A stretch of DNA of 64,000 nt, taken from assembly GCA_050186725.1 (NCBI GenBank), contig JBFWYG010000001.1:124001-188000 (forward strand), written 5' to 3'. A program made the position numbers and the translations under genes. This document shows positions 45,180 through 54,946 of the stretch, piece by piece. Origin of the DNA: JADJYF01 sp050186725 (GTDB lineage Bacteria; Pseudomonadota; Gammaproteobacteria; Ga0077536). Within the stretch, counting starts at the first letter, position 1; every line of letters starts with the position of its first letter. The notes below the pieces were generated by a model that was given only the letters and a program-made list of their open reading frames with translations, was not told the origin of the DNA and ran no database searches.

Positions 45180-46247
45180 TCACCACGCCGGGGAGAGGCG
45201 CACGCGCGCCGGCAGATCGTTCTGGCGTGCCGGCAGGCAGAACAGGCGCGCGAACACCGCCGCGCCGTTCACGGCCAGACCCGCGCGCTTGATCAGCCCG
45301 AGCAGCCCGCCGCGCCGCCGCGCCGCGGCGCTGGCGAGACCGATCTCCACCAGCCTGTCCAGGCCACGCTTGAAGGCCGGGGCGTTGAAGTCGAGCTCCA
45401 CCGGGAACACCTGGCGCGCGATGGTCGAGGTGATGTCGAACACGGCGAAGTCGTAATCGGTCGCCTCGAAGCCGAGCGCCGCGTGCAGCGCCGGGCGCGT
45501 GTGATCGCGCACGTACATGGTGGCGAACACCGCCAGCAGGAAGAAGCGGATCCACAGCTTGTTGACCCCGGACAGCAGCGCGGGGTTGGCGCGCATGATC
45601 AGCGCGAAGGCCTCACCATGGCGGAATTCGTCGTTGCACCAGTGTTCGAACCACTTGAATATCGGGTGGAAGCGCAGTTCGGGATGACGCTCGAGCTGGC
45701 GGTAGATGGTGATGTAGCGCGCGTAGCCGATCTTCTCCGACAGGTAGGTCGCGTAGAAGATGAACTTGGGACGAAAGAACGTGTACTTCTTGGCCTTGCG
45801 CAGGAACGCGAGATCCATGCCCAGACCGAAATCCTTGAGCGCCTGGTTGATGAAGCCGGCGTGGCGCGATTCGTCGCGCGCCATTAAGCCCATCAGGTCG
45901 CGCACCTCGGGATTCTTGCAGTGCTTCTTCGCTTCGGCGTAGAGCACGCAGCCGGAGAACTCCGAGGTCGCGGAGGTCACCAGGAAATCCAGGAACTCCT
46001 CACGCAGTTCCACCGGCAGGTCGGTGAGCGCGACATCGAAGCCGTGGTCGCGCTCGAAGTGGTGGCGGTTCGGATCGGCGTGGAACTCCGCCATCATCGC
46101 GTCCCACTCGGCGCGCACCGGTTCGATGTCGATGCGATCGAGCGCGGCGAAGTCGGTGGTGTAGAAGCGCGGCGAGATCAGCGACTCCTGCCGCGCGCGG
46201 GTGGTGCTGTCGAACTGCTCGGCGACTGCCAGTGTGGTGCTGCTCAT
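45180..46247 (-). CDS. acsF: Oxygen-dependent Mg-protoporphyrin monomethyl ester cyclase AcsF
   Basis: The 355-residue di-iron enzyme closes the isocyclic ring E using O2. Two iron-binding EXXH-type clusters are present: 'ARDESRHAGFINQAL' and 'CNDEFRHGEAFALIMRA', with further glutamates in 'TSATSEFSGCVLYAE'. It is the only ring-E cyclase seen; the anaerobic radical-SAM alternative BchE is not in the window. Its place between puhC and puhE is the standard one. The presence of this enzyme alone argues for pigment synthesis in air. Confidence 0.97.
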   Translation of the reverse strand: MSSTTLAVAEQFDSTTRARQESLISPRFYTTDFAALDRIDIEPVRAEWDAMMAEFHADPNRHHFERDHGFDVALTDLPVELREEFLDFLVTSATSEFSGCVLYAEAKKHCKNPEVRDLMGLMARDESRHAGFINQALKDFGLGMDLAFLRKAKKYTFFRPKFIFYATYLSEKIGYARYITIYRQLERHPELRFHPIFKWFEHWCNDEFRHGEAFALIMRANPALLSGVNKLWIRFFLLAVFATMYVRDHTRPALHAALGFEATDYDFAVFDITSTIARQVFPVELDFNAPAFKRGLDRLVEIGLASAAARRRGGLLGLIKRAGLAVNGAAVFARLFCLPARQNDLPARVRLSPAW

Positions 46248-46264
46248 GACGAAATCCTCTGCAT

Positions 46265-46786
46265 TCAGTTGGCGCGCGGTGCGCTCGGGGTGCGCGCCGC
46301 GCCGTCGGCCAGGGCGGCCTCCTCGCCGAGGCGCGGACCGGTGAGGGCGAACAGGCGCGCGAACGCGCCGTAGTTGTCGGGACCGAAAGCGGCAACGTCG
46401 ACGCTGCGGCCGGTGACCGGATCCGCGACGGTCAGGCGACCATCGGCGAAGCGGGTCAGGCGAAACGGCGCCTGGGCCGCGCCCGCCTGGCGCTTGCGCT
46501 CGCGCGCGAGGCCGCGCAGCACGCCGCGCAGGAAGCCGTTGCCGCCAGCCGGCAGCACTTCGGCGAGGCGCGACTCTCCATCACGGTAGATGACAATGGT
46601 GCCTTCGGCGCGATCCTCGAAGCGCAGGTCGCGAATCTCGACCGCGGCGCTCGCCGGCATGTGCGACAGGCCACGCTGGGTGCCGTGGCCGACGGCGACC
46701 GCCACCAGGCTGAGCAGCACCAGCGCGGCCGCGCTCCACAGGGTGGCGCGCGGGAAGCCCTCGCCATGATGGTGGTGCGAGGCCAT
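46265..46786 (-). CDS. puhC: Photosynthetic complex assembly protein PuhC
   Basis: A 173-residue protein with a short cytoplasmic histidine-rich start, one membrane helix (about 15-33) and a periplasmic domain containing 'EIRDLRFEDRAEGTIVIYRDGESRLAEVLPAGGNGFLRGVLRGLARER', the PuhC hallmark. PuhC supports assembly and organisation of RC-LH1 in Rhodobacter. It begins three bases after puhB. The C-terminal tail after about 150 is alanine-rich and probably disordered. Confidence 0.93.
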   Translation of the reverse strand: MASHHHHGEGFPRATLWSAAALVLLSLVAVAVGHGTQRGLSHMPASAAVEIRDLRFEDRAEGTIVIYRDGESRLAEVLPAGGNGFLRGVLRGLARERKRQAGAAQAPFRLTRFADGRLTVADPVTGRSVDVAAFGPDNYGAFARLFALTGPRLGEEAALADGAARTPSAPRAN

Positions 46787-46789
46787 GGC

Positions 46790-47431
46790 TCAGGCCGCCA
46801 CCGCGGCGCCGGACACGGGACCGGCCGCGGAGCGCGGCACGGGCGTCGCGTGGCCGCCGCCGGCGCTGGCCACCAGTGCGCCGGCGAGGATGTCGGCAAC
46901 CCCGACCGGCACGCCGCGGATCAGCGGGCGCGGCGCGTTCAGCCGCCAGCTCTGCACGCAGGGCCACATGTGGATCACGCCGACTCGCTGCGCGCCGTCC
47001 AGGGTCAGCGCGATGTCGGCGCTGCCGTCGACCCGCCGCCGAACATCGGCCGCGGTGATGGCGCTGAACGGCAGGTTGACCGCGAGCGGCACGGCAACGC
47101 CGAAGCGCAGCACCACCCGCCGGTCGGTCACCGTGTAGATGGTGGTGCGGGCGTAGAGCACGCCAGCGCCGAGCGCGATACCGAGCGCCAGCGTCGCGAG
47201 CGTCATCATCCAGGCGGCGGTGCCGGCCAGCACTGGCAGGCTGCCGCCTTCCCGCATCACGCCGAGGGTCTGGGCGACCACCAGCACGGCGAAATAGATC
47301 ATGAGCCCGCGCGCGTGAAACGCCGAGCACGCGAAGGGCCACCAGCCCGGCGAGCCCTGCCACAGCACCCGCTCACCGGCAGGCAGCGACGCCGGCAGGC
47401 CGGGCGAGGCCTCGTACTCGTGTTCGTTCAC
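46790..47431 (-). CDS. puhB: Photosynthetic complex assembly protein PuhB
   Basis: The 213-residue protein has a pleckstrin-like DUF (bPH) domain over three hydrophobic helices. Conserved parts are 'GLPASLPAGERVLWQGSPGWWPFACSAFHARGL', 'TIYTVTDRRVVLRFGVAVPLAVNLPFSAI' and 'NAPRPLIRGVPVGVADILAGAL'. PuhB promotes reaction-centre assembly. The start is GTG 47431, overlapping the puhA stop by four bases. A longer open frame upstream is antisense noise within puhA. Confidence 0.93.
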   Translation of the reverse strand: MNEHEYEASPGLPASLPAGERVLWQGSPGWWPFACSAFHARGLMIYFAVLVVAQTLGVMREGGSLPVLAGTAAWMMTLATLALGIALGAGVLYARTTIYTVTDRRVVLRFGVAVPLAVNLPFSAITAADVRRRVDGSADIALTLDGAQRVGVIHMWPCVQSWRLNAPRPLIRGVPVGVADILAGALVASAGGGHATPVPRSAAGPVSGAAVAA

Positions 47432-48207
47432 AGCCAGGGCTCCTGGCGCGACGGGTCGGCGTACAGGGTGCCGCCACCGTAGAAGGCCACCGTGCGCTCT
47501 TCCTCGAGCATGGTGACCTGGTCGGCGTTCGCGCGTGCCGGCGCCATCGCGAAGTGATGTCCCTTCACCGAGCGCACGCGCACCTGGCCGCGCGCGCCAT
47601 CGACGCGCGCGAAGTTCATCGGTAGCAGAACGCTGCGCGGACCGTCGGCCGCCGCGGCCATCACTTCCAGGTAACGAATGACGACCTCCGAGCGGTCGAC
47701 CCACACGTCGGACACCGTGCCACCTATCTCGCCGTCCATGCCGACCACCGGCATGCCGCGCGGATCCGGGTCGCGGGCCTCGATGCTGTACTCCTTCGCC
47801 ACCCGCATCGGCACGATCTTCGGTCCGCCCTCGAGGGTCAGGTCGGGCACGTCCGCGCGCAGTGCGTAGCTGCCGGGGCCGACGCCGTCCAGCATCGGAT
47901 CGCCTGTCGGCACCGACGGCGAACCCGGCCAGCGCGCGGTCGGCGCGGCGGCGAAGGTGCGGCTGCTGTCGCGCTTGTCATTCGGCACCGACACCGTGCC
48001 GTGGCCATGACGCAGGCGGAAGACCTTGGGCGCCGGCACCCACATCAGCCCGGGATCTACGATGCGCCCATCGTCATGCTCGAGCGGGTAGCCCTCGCGA
48101 CGGTCCTCGCGCCGCAGGTACAGCACGAGTCCGAAGAAGAACAGCCAGAAGCCGTACAGCACGAGCTGCGCGACGTCGATGTAGGGCGTGATGGCTCCGG
48201 TTTCCAT
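47428..48207 (-). CDS. puhA: Photosynthetic reaction centre subunit H
   Basis: The 259-residue H subunit caps the cytoplasmic face of the L/M core and guides protons to the secondary quinone. One N-terminal membrane helix ('IDVAQLVLYGFWLFFFGLVLYLRREDRREGYPLE') is followed by a soluble PRC-barrel domain with 'VVGMDGEIGGTVSDVWVDRSEVVIRYLEV'. 'GRIVDPGLMWVPAPKVFRLRHGHGTVSVPND' is also typical. ATG 48207 lies 25 bases after lhaA. Confidence 0.97.
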   Translation of the reverse strand: METGAITPYIDVAQLVLYGFWLFFFGLVLYLRREDRREGYPLEHDDGRIVDPGLMWVPAPKVFRLRHGHGTVSVPNDKRDSSRTFAAAPTARWPGSPSVPTGDPMLDGVGPGSYALRADVPDLTLEGGPKIVPMRVAKEYSIEARDPDPRGMPVVGMDGEIGGTVSDVWVDRSEVVIRYLEVMAAAADGPRSVLLPMNFARVDGARGQVRVRSVKGHHFAMAPARANADQVTMLEEERTVAFYGGGTLYADPSRQEPWL

Positions 48208-48232
48208 GGGCTTTCCTCGAGCGGCCTGGCCG

Positions 48233-49663
48233 CTAACTGGGCATTTCCACAAGACCGAAAGTCCCGGTGGGCCTTCGGCGGTTAGGCCCCGGCGCGCGCA
48301 CCAAGGGCCCCAGGGCCACCAGGCTCGCGAACAGGAGCAGAATTTCCACTTGATAGACGATGCTGTAGGCGGCGCTGGCGTCGACGAGCGCGGGACCCAG
48401 GCTGCCGCGCGTCGCGAGCAGTGTGAGCAGATCGCGCAGCGCGCCGCCGGCGGCGATGCCGAGCCCGCCGGCGAAGGCCTGCGCCGCGCCCCACGCGCCA
48501 AGCGCGAGGCCGTTGCGTTCGAGGTCATCGAAACCCATCGCGACCAGCAGCGTCGCGACACCGAACAGGCCGCTGCCGAAGCCAATCAGCCCGACACCGA
48601 AGATGAACAGCGCCGACGAGGCGAGCGGCGCGGCGAACATCACCGTGCTGAGCGCCGCCACGCCGGCGAGCGCGCCGAGCGCCGCGAGGCGGTGGGGATC
48701 GGTGCCGCCCTGACTGGCCCGTGCCGCGAAGGCATAGGCGAGGAGCGCGCCTACCGCCGTCCAGGCGGTCAGGCGCGCGGTGGCAGCGACGGAGAAACCG
48801 AGAACCTCCGCGCCGAAAGGTTCCAGCAGGATGTCCTGCATGGTGAAGCCCATGGTGCCGAGCGCGACGGTCAGCAGGAAACGCACGTAGCGGCGCTGCG
48901 CCGCGAACTCGCGCCAGGCGCGGGCGAAGGGCACGCGCTCGGATGCCGGGGGCGGCGCGCGGCGCGGCTCCTGCTTCCACAGCGCGATCACGTTCAGCGC
49001 GAGCGTGAGGACGGCAGCGCCCTGCACCACCTGGATGAGATGCAGCTGCGTGAAGTCGGCGAGGCACAGGCCGAAGGCCAGCGCGCTGCCGGTCAGGCCG
49101 AGCAGCAGCATGACGTAGAGCAGCGCCACCACGCGCGAACGTTTGTCGGCGGGCGCGATGTCGGTGGCGAGCGCGAGACCGGCGGTCTGCGCGGTGTGCA
49201 TGCCGGCCCCGACCAGCAGGAAGGCCAGCGCGGCCGCCCCACGGCCGAGCCACGGCGTCGTGGCGTGGGTGTCGCCCGAGAGGATGATCAGCGCGAACGG
49301 CATGATCGCGAGCCCGCCGAACTGGATCAGCGTGCCGAACCAGATGTAGGGCACGCGGCGCCAGCCGAGCACCGAGCGATGGTGATCGGAGCGATGACCG
49401 ATGAGCGCGCGCGCCGGCGCGACCAGCACAGGCATCGCGACCATCAGCGCCACCAGCCACGCGGGCACGTGCAGCTCGACGATCATCACGCGGTTCAGCG
49501 TGCCGTTCAGCAGGGCCAGCGCCATGCCGGCGGAGACCTGGAAAAGCGAGAGACGCAGCAGGCGCGACATCGGCACTTCGCGGGTCGCGGCGTCGGCGAA
49601 CGGCAACCATGCCAGGCCGACGCGGCACCACTTGAGCGCAAGGCTGTCGGCCCATCGCGTCAT
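48233..49663 (-). CDS. lhaA: LH1 assembly protein LhaA (PucC/BCD family)
   Basis: The 476-residue major-facilitator-like protein has about twelve hydrophobic helices and the family blocks 'SLFQVSAGMALALLNGTLNRVMIVELHVPAWLVALM', 'RSDHHRSVLGWRRVPYIWFG' and 'TMGFTMQDILLEPFGAEVLG'. LhaA supplies or protects bacteriochlorophyll during LH1 assembly. It overlaps bchM by four bases and precedes puhA, as in Rhodobacter. A second, shorter family member lies next to bchG. Confidence 0.95.
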   Translation of the reverse strand: MTRWADSLALKWCRVGLAWLPFADAATREVPMSRLLRLSLFQVSAGMALALLNGTLNRVMIVELHVPAWLVALMVAMPVLVAPARALIGHRSDHHRSVLGWRRVPYIWFGTLIQFGGLAIMPFALIILSGDTHATTPWLGRGAAALAFLLVGAGMHTAQTAGLALATDIAPADKRSRVVALLYVMLLLGLTGSALAFGLCLADFTQLHLIQVVQGAAVLTLALNVIALWKQEPRRAPPPASERVPFARAWREFAAQRRYVRFLLTVALGTMGFTMQDILLEPFGAEVLGFSVAATARLTAWTAVGALLAYAFAARASQGGTDPHRLAALGALAGVAALSTVMFAAPLASSALFIFGVGLIGFGSGLFGVATLLVAMGFDDLERNGLALGAWGAAQAFAGGLGIAAGGALRDLLTLLATRGSLGPALVDASAAYSIVYQVEILLLFASLVALGPLVRAPGPNRRRPTGTFGLVEMPS

Positions 49664-50361
49664 GCGCGCAGAAGCTCCAGCGCCTGCGAGGTGTAGAAAC
49701 CACTCGCGATCCGTGCACTGCGCCCCACCCGCCAGCCGTGCAGACCGTCGTACTCGGCGATGGCGCGTGTGAGCGCCTGCGGGCTCACCGGCTCGATGGC
49801 CGGGGCGCGATCGCCGCGCGGAAACAGCCGGCCGACGGCGTGCATCATCGTCAGCAGTGGCGTGCGCGGCGCGAAGGTCACCAGCATGCCGCGCTCGACC
49901 CGCGGCGCGAGCGTGGCGAGCGCCGCCAGGATGTCGCGCAACTGGTAGTGGATGAGCGAATCCATCGCCACCACGTAGTCGAAGCGGCCGTGCATCGGGC
50001 TCAGCATGTCGCCGGCCTGGAAGGACACGCGACCGCGGCCCGTGAGATCCGGCAGGCGCTCGCGCGCGGTGTCGAGCAGGCTCGCCGCGATATCGACCGC
50101 GATGACGTCGGCGCCGCGCAGCGCGGCGGCGGTGGCCAGCGCACCGGTGCCGCAGCCGGCGTCCAGCAGGCGCACCCCGGCAAGGTCTGCCGGCAGCCAG
50201 TCAAGCAGGGTGGCGCGCATGCGATCACGGCCGGCGCGCACCGTGGCGCGAATGCGGCTCACCGGTGCGTCAGAGGTCAGGCGCGACCAGGTCTCGGCCG
50301 CGGTGCGGTCGAAATAGTGCTCGAGCTGCGAGCGTCGGTTGACGTAGGAGTGGCTGTTCAT
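49660..50361 (-). CDS. bchM: Mg-protoporphyrin IX O-methyltransferase BchM
   Basis: The 233-residue SAM-dependent enzyme methylates the 13-propionate of Mg-protoporphyrin. 'RLLDAGCGTGALATAAALRGADVIAVDIAASLLDTAR' is the SAM-binding fold, and 'HYFDRTAAETWSRLTSDAPVSRIRATVRAGRDRMR' the BchM-specific N-terminal segment. ATG 50361 shares one base with the bchL stop (TGATG); the TTG one codon upstream is not needed. Confidence 0.96.
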   Translation of the reverse strand: MNSHSYVNRRSQLEHYFDRTAAETWSRLTSDAPVSRIRATVRAGRDRMRATLLDWLPADLAGVRLLDAGCGTGALATAAALRGADVIAVDIAASLLDTARERLPDLTGRGRVSFQAGDMLSPMHGRFDYVVAMDSLIHYQLRDILAALATLAPRVERGMLVTFAPRTPLLTMMHAVGRLFPRGDRAPAIEPVSPQALTRAIAEYDGLHGWRVGRSARIASGFYTSQALELLRA

Positions 50362-51272
50362 CAATCGAACCCCAGCAGGTCAAAGATGTCGCGGTCGCGC
50401 ATGGGCGCGCAGGTCAGCGGCTCGGTACCGGCCCACAGCGACGCCGCCAGGCGCAGGTACTCGTCCTGCACCGCGCGCAGCTCCGGCGAGTCCTCCATCT
50501 CGAACAGGGTGGACTTCTTCAGCCGGCTGCGACGGATGACGTCGAGGTCGGGAAAGTGCGCGACGAGATTGAGGCCGACCTCGCCGTTGAAGCGGTCGAT
50601 CTGATCGGTCGCGGCACTGCGATTGGCGATCACGCCGCCGAGTCGCACCGCGTAGTTCTTGGACTTCGCCTGGATGGCCGCGACGATGCGGTTCATGGCG
50701 AAGATCGAATCGAAGTCATTGGCCGTGACGATCAGCGCGCGGTCGGCATGCTGCAGCGGCGCCGCGAAGCCGCCGCACACCACGTCGCCGAGCACGTCGA
50801 AGATCACGACGTCGGTGTCTTCCAGCAGGTGGTGTTCCTTCAGGAGTTTCACCGTCTGCCCGACCACGTAGCCGCCACAGCCGGTGCCGGCTGGCGGTCC
50901 GCCCGCCTCGACGCACATCACGCCGTTGTAGCCCTCGTAGACGAAGTCCTCGACGCGCAGCTCCTCGGCGTGGAAGTCCACCGCCTCGAGCGCATCGATC
51001 ACCGTCGGCACGAGCTTCTTGGTGAGCGTGAAGGTCGAGTCGTGCTTGGGGTCGCAGCCGATCTGCAGCACGCGCTTGCCGAGCTTGCTGAAGGCGACCG
51101 AGAGGTTGGACGAGGTAGTGCTCTTGCCTATACCTCCCTTGCCGTACACCGCGAACACCTTGGCGTTGTCGATGGTGGCGCGGGGATCGAGCTGGACCTG
51201 CAGGCTGCCTTCGCCGTCGGGCGGGGCGGCGCGGCGGCCTATGCTGCTGACTGGGACGGTTGCGATGTTCAA
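50361..51272 (-). CDS. bchL: Protochlorophyllide reductase iron protein BchL
   Basis: The 303-residue NifH-like ATPase feeds electrons to BchNB in dark (light-independent) protochlorophyllide reduction. The P-loop is 'YGKGGIGKSTTSSNLSVAFSKLGKRVLQIGCDPKHDSTFTL'; cluster cysteines lie in 'AGTGCGGYVVG' and 'LGDVVCGGFAAPLQ'. Its start overlaps the bchH stop (ATGA). As an oxygen-sensitive enzyme in a likely aerobic phototroph, it must work at reduced oxygen or be protected. Confidence 0.97.
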   Translation of the reverse strand: MNIATVPVSSIGRRAAPPDGEGSLQVQLDPRATIDNAKVFAVYGKGGIGKSTTSSNLSVAFSKLGKRVLQIGCDPKHDSTFTLTKKLVPTVIDALEAVDFHAEELRVEDFVYEGYNGVMCVEAGGPPAGTGCGGYVVGQTVKLLKEHHLLEDTDVVIFDVLGDVVCGGFAAPLQHADRALIVTANDFDSIFAMNRIVAAIQAKSKNYAVRLGGVIANRSAATDQIDRFNGEVGLNLVAHFPDLDVIRRSRLKKSTLFEMEDSPELRAVQDEYLRLAASLWAGTEPLTCAPMRDRDIFDLLGFD

Positions 51273-54200
51273 GCGGCGACTCCTTCGACGATGCCTTCGA
51301 GGCGATCCTCGAACGCGTCCCCGGCACTGCGCAGGGCAGCGAGCGTGGCTTCGTCCGGGGTCCAGTAATTGCGTTCATGCGCCTCGAGCAGGCGATGCGC
51401 GAGGCGCATCGAGGCCTGCGCATTGAGTCCGGCGATACGCTCGCGCATCGACTCGTCGAGGATGTAAGTCTCGGTCAGGCGCTGGTAGACCCAGGGCGAG
51501 ACCTGGCCGGTGGTGGCCGACCAGCCCATGGTGTTGGTGACATGGGTCTCGATGTGGCGCACGCCCTCGTAGCCGTGGGCCAGCATGCTCTCGTACCACT
51601 TGGGGTTGAGCGTGCGGGTTCGTGCTTCGAGCGCGACCTGTTCGTCCAGCGTGCGGACCCGCGCTTCGCGCGAGGTCTGGTCGCCGATGTACACCGCCAC
51701 CGCCTCGCCACGCTCGCGCTGTACCGCGCGACCGATGCCACCCAAGGTGTCGAAATAGTGATCGATGGTAGTCACGCCGAGTTCCACCGATTCCAGATTC
51801 TGGTAGGCCACCGAGACGTCCGACAGCACACTCGCGAGCATCTCCGGCTGGCGCACCGCGCGGCCATCGACGCCGTAGGCGAAGCACTTGCGCGCGGTGT
51901 AGGCGGCGGCGAGCTCGCTCTCGTCCTGCCAGGTGCCGGCCTCGATCAGTTGGTTGACGTTGGCGCCATAGGCGCCGTCGGCGTTGCTGAACACGCGCAG
52001 CGCGGCGGTGGCGAAGTCGCAGCCCTGCGCCGCCTGGTAGGCCAGCGCGTGCTTGCGCACGAAGTTCTGTTCGCTGGACTCCTCGGCACTGGCAGCGAGC
52101 AGGCAGGCCTCGGCCAGCACCCGGGTCTGCAGCGGCAGCAGATCGCGGAAGATGCCGGACAGCGTGATCACCACGTCGATGCGCGGCCGGCCGAGTTCGG
52201 CGAGCGGCACCAGTTCGGCGCCGCACAGGCGCGCATAGCTGTCGAAGCGTGGCCGCGCGCCGAGCAGCGCCAGCGCCTGCGCCATGGGAATGCCTTCGTT
52301 CTTGATGTTGTCCGTGCCCCACAGGACGATGGCCACCGACTCCGGCAGGCCGCGACCGTCGGCGGCGAGGCGCGCAAGCAGCAGTTCTGCATGGCGCGCG
52401 CCCTCGTTGCTCGCGAACACGCTCGGCATGCGGAACGGATCGAAGGCGTGCAGGTTGCGCCCGGTCGGCAGGATCTCCGGCGTACGCAGCAGGTCGCCGC
52501 CCGGCGCGGGGCGCACATAGCGGCCAGCCAGCGCATGCAGCAGGGCGGCGAGTTCGGCGTTGCCGGTCAGCGCTTCGTTCATGCCGGACAGGCGGTCGAG
52601 CAGCGCGCCGTCAGCCACCGTGCCGCAGCGCGCGATCACGGCGGCGCGACTCTCGCCTGCGACCAGCGCTTCCAGCGCCGCGCGCGGCGGCGCGGTGGCG
52701 GTCTCGCAGGCGGCGATGGCGGCCAGCACGTCGGCGCGCGCAGCCGCGTCTGGCGCCTCGCCGACCACGTGCAGACCACTTGGAATGAGCGTCATCTCGA
52801 GTTCCGTCAGCGCGCGATCGATGGTTTCGACATCGCTCTCGGCGTCGCTGCGGATGAACAGCAGGTCGAGCATCTCGGCCTGGTCGAGGATCAGCGCGTG
52901 CAGTTCCGCGCCGCGCGCCTCGGGCTCGGTGCCACGCCAGCGCTGAATGGTGCTCTTGAGCTCGGCGAGGCCCCGGTAGAGACCGGCGTGGGTGACGGGC
53001 GGCGTGAGGTAGCTCACCAGGGTCGCGCCCGCGCGACGCTTGGCCAGCGTGCCCTCGGACGGGTTGTTCGCCGCGTAGAGGTACAGGTTCGGCAGGTCGC
53101 CGATCAGGCGGTCCGGCCAGCAGGCGCTGGACAGGCCGCTCTGCTTGCCGGGCATGAATTCCAGGGCGCCGTGGGTGCCGAAATGCAGACACACGTCGGC
53201 CGCGAAATCCTCGCGCAGGTAGCGGTAGAAGGCCGAGAAGGCGTGGGTCGGCGCGAAGCCCTCGGCGAACAGCAGGCGCATCGGGTCGCCTTCGTAGCCG
53301 AACGCCGGCTGCACGGCCACCAGCACCTTGCCGAGACGCAGGCCGAGCACATGGATGCTGCGTCCGTCGCTCTGGTGCTTGCCGGGCGCCGGACCCCATT
53401 GCGCTTCGATCTGCGCGAGATGCGGTTCGCGCCTAAGGTAGTCGTCGACCGCGATGCGCGCGCAGACGTTGGCCGCCGCGCCGTGCTGCTGGGCATTGCC
53501 ACCGAGCAGCGCCTCGCGCAGCGCATCGGCGTCGGCCGGCAGATCGCGCACGTCGTAGCCGGCTTCGCGCATCGCCGCGAGCGTGTTGTACAGCGAACGG
53601 AACACGTCGAGGTAGGCCGCGGTGCCGACACTGCCCGCGTTGGGCGGGAAATTGAATATGACGATGGCCACCTGGCGCTCGGCAGCGGCGCGACGGCGCA
53701 GGCGCACCATCTTCGCCACGCGCGCCACCAGCATCGCCGCGCGCTCCGGATGCACGCTCATGTCGCGCGCGCCGCCGGTGCCGCGGCCACCGAACACGAT
53801 GGGCGCGATGGCGCCGTCCAGCTCCGGCAGCGCCACCATCATGGTGGTCTCGAGCGGCGTGAGCCCGCGGCTCGACGCCTCCCATTCGCTCATGGACTGG
53901 AACTCCATGGGCTGCGCGACGACATAGGGCACGTCGAGCTGCGCCAGCACTTCCTCGGCGGCGTGGGCATCGTTGTAGGCCGGGCCGCCGACCAGCGAGA
54001 AACCGGTGAGCGAGACCACGGCATCGACGCAGGCGTGCCCATTGAGCATGAAGAAGCGCTCGATGGCGGGACGTGCATCGAGGCCGCTGGCGAACACCGG
54101 CACCACGCGCAGACCGCGCGCCTCGAAAGCCTCGATCACGCCGTCGTAGTGCGCGGTGTTGCCGGCTAGGACATAGGAGCGCAATACCAGCAGACCGACG

Positions 54201-54946
54201 GTGCCTTCGATCTTGCCCGCCGGCTGCGGCAGACGGCCGGGCGCATCGGTGACGCGACCCTTGAGGCGCGGATGGTAGGCGCCGACCTCCGGGTACTCGG
54301 TCGGCGCCGGCGCGCGCAGCGAGCCGCGCAGCGCGCTTCGCGGACCATCGGCATACCGGGTCACGAGATGGCGCAGCAGGTTGGCGAGATTGTCCTCGCT
54401 GCCCGCCAGCCAGTACTGCAGCACCAGGAAATAGCTGCGCACGTCCTGCGCGGTGCCGGGCACGAAGCGCAGCAGGCGCGGTATGCGCTTCATCATCGCG
54501 AGCTGCTTGGCGCCCGATGACGAGCCATTGCCCTTGCTGCCGCGCAGTCGCTTCAACCAGGCCAGCGCGCCCGACTCCGGCTTCGACATGTCGAAGCGGC
54601 CGATGCGCGTGAGGCGGATGATCTCACCGGCCGACATGCAACCGATCATTGCATCGCACTCGGCGCGGCGCGCGAGCAGTTGCGGCAGCACCGCCTGCAC
54701 ATGGTCTTCGAGGAACAGCATGGCGGCCAGCACGATGTCGCCCTGCGCGATGTCGGCATGGCAGCGCGCGAGCGCGGCGGGATCGTTGCCCCACTCCGAG
54801 GCGGCGTGCCAGCGCACGTCGAGGCCCGGCACCTCCTTCTGCAACGCGGCCGCGGCGCGCTCCATCGCGCTGCCGAAATGCGTATCGAGCGTGACGATGA
54901 CGACCCGCACGGGCGTGGCGTCAGCGGCTGAAGTGCGCCTTGGCAT
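51269..54946 (-). CDS. bchH: Magnesium chelatase large subunit BchH
   Basis: The porphyrin-binding catalytic subunit, 1225 residues from ATG 54946, within the normal family range. It begins 'PVRVVIVTLDTHF' about a dozen residues in. Family blocks include 'IVIFNFPPNAGSVGTAAYLDVFRSLYNTL', 'FHFGTHGALEFMPGKQSGLSSACWPDRLIGDLPNLYLYAANNPSEGTLAKRR' (approximately), 'TLSGIFRDLLPLQ' and 'HIETHVTNTMGWSATTGQV'. ATG 54946 lies 26 bases inside the end of bchB; the open frame continues to 54988 but the extra residues are unlike BchH. A start a few codons later is possible. Confidence 0.95.
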   Translation of the reverse strand: MPRRTSAADATPVRVVIVTLDTHFGSAMERAAAALQKEVPGLDVRWHAASEWGNDPAALARCHADIAQGDIVLAAMLFLEDHVQAVLPQLLARRAECDAMIGCMSAGEIIRLTRIGRFDMSKPESGALAWLKRLRGSKGNGSSSGAKQLAMMKRIPRLLRFVPGTAQDVRSYFLVLQYWLAGSEDNLANLLRHLVTRYADGPRSALRGSLRAPAPTEYPEVGAYHPRLKGRVTDAPGRLPQPAGKIEGTVGLLVLRSYVLAGNTAHYDGVIEAFEARGLRVVPVFASGLDARPAIERFFMLNGHACVDAVVSLTGFSLVGGPAYNDAHAAEEVLAQLDVPYVVAQPMEFQSMSEWEASSRGLTPLETTMMVALPELDGAIAPIVFGGRGTGGARDMSVHPERAAMLVARVAKMVRLRRRAAAERQVAIVIFNFPPNAGSVGTAAYLDVFRSLYNTLAAMREAGYDVRDLPADADALREALLGGNAQQHGAAANVCARIAVDDYLRREPHLAQIEAQWGPAPGKHQSDGRSIHVLGLRLGKVLVAVQPAFGYEGDPMRLLFAEGFAPTHAFSAFYRYLREDFAADVCLHFGTHGALEFMPGKQSGLSSACWPDRLIGDLPNLYLYAANNPSEGTLAKRRAGATLVSYLTPPVTHAGLYRGLAELKSTIQRWRGTEPEARGAELHALILDQAEMLDLLFIRSDAESDVETIDRALTELEMTLIPSGLHVVGEAPDAAARADVLAAIAACETATAPPRAALEALVAGESRAAVIARCGTVADGALLDRLSGMNEALTGNAELAALLHALAGRYVRPAPGGDLLRTPEILPTGRNLHAFDPFRMPSVFASNEGARHAELLLARLAADGRGLPESVAIVLWGTDNIKNEGIPMAQALALLGARPRFDSYARLCGAELVPLAELGRPRIDVVITLSGIFRDLLPLQTRVLAEACLLAASAEESSEQNFVRKHALAYQAAQGCDFATAALRVFSNADGAYGANVNQLIEAGTWQDESELAAAYTARKCFAYGVDGRAVRQPEMLASVLSDVSVAYQNLESVELGVTTIDHYFDTLGGIGRAVQRERGEAVAVYIGDQTSREARVRTLDEQVALEARTRTLNPKWYESMLAHGYEGVRHIETHVTNTMGWSATTGQVSPWVYQRLTETYILDESMRERIAGLNAQASMRLAHRLLEAHERNYWTPDEATLAALRSAGDAFEDRLEGIVEGVAA

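Noticed and set aside
51260..54169. 969-codon rightward frame opposite bchH
   Set aside because: No recognisable motif, while the opposite strand encodes an intact magnesium chelatase subunit in operon context.
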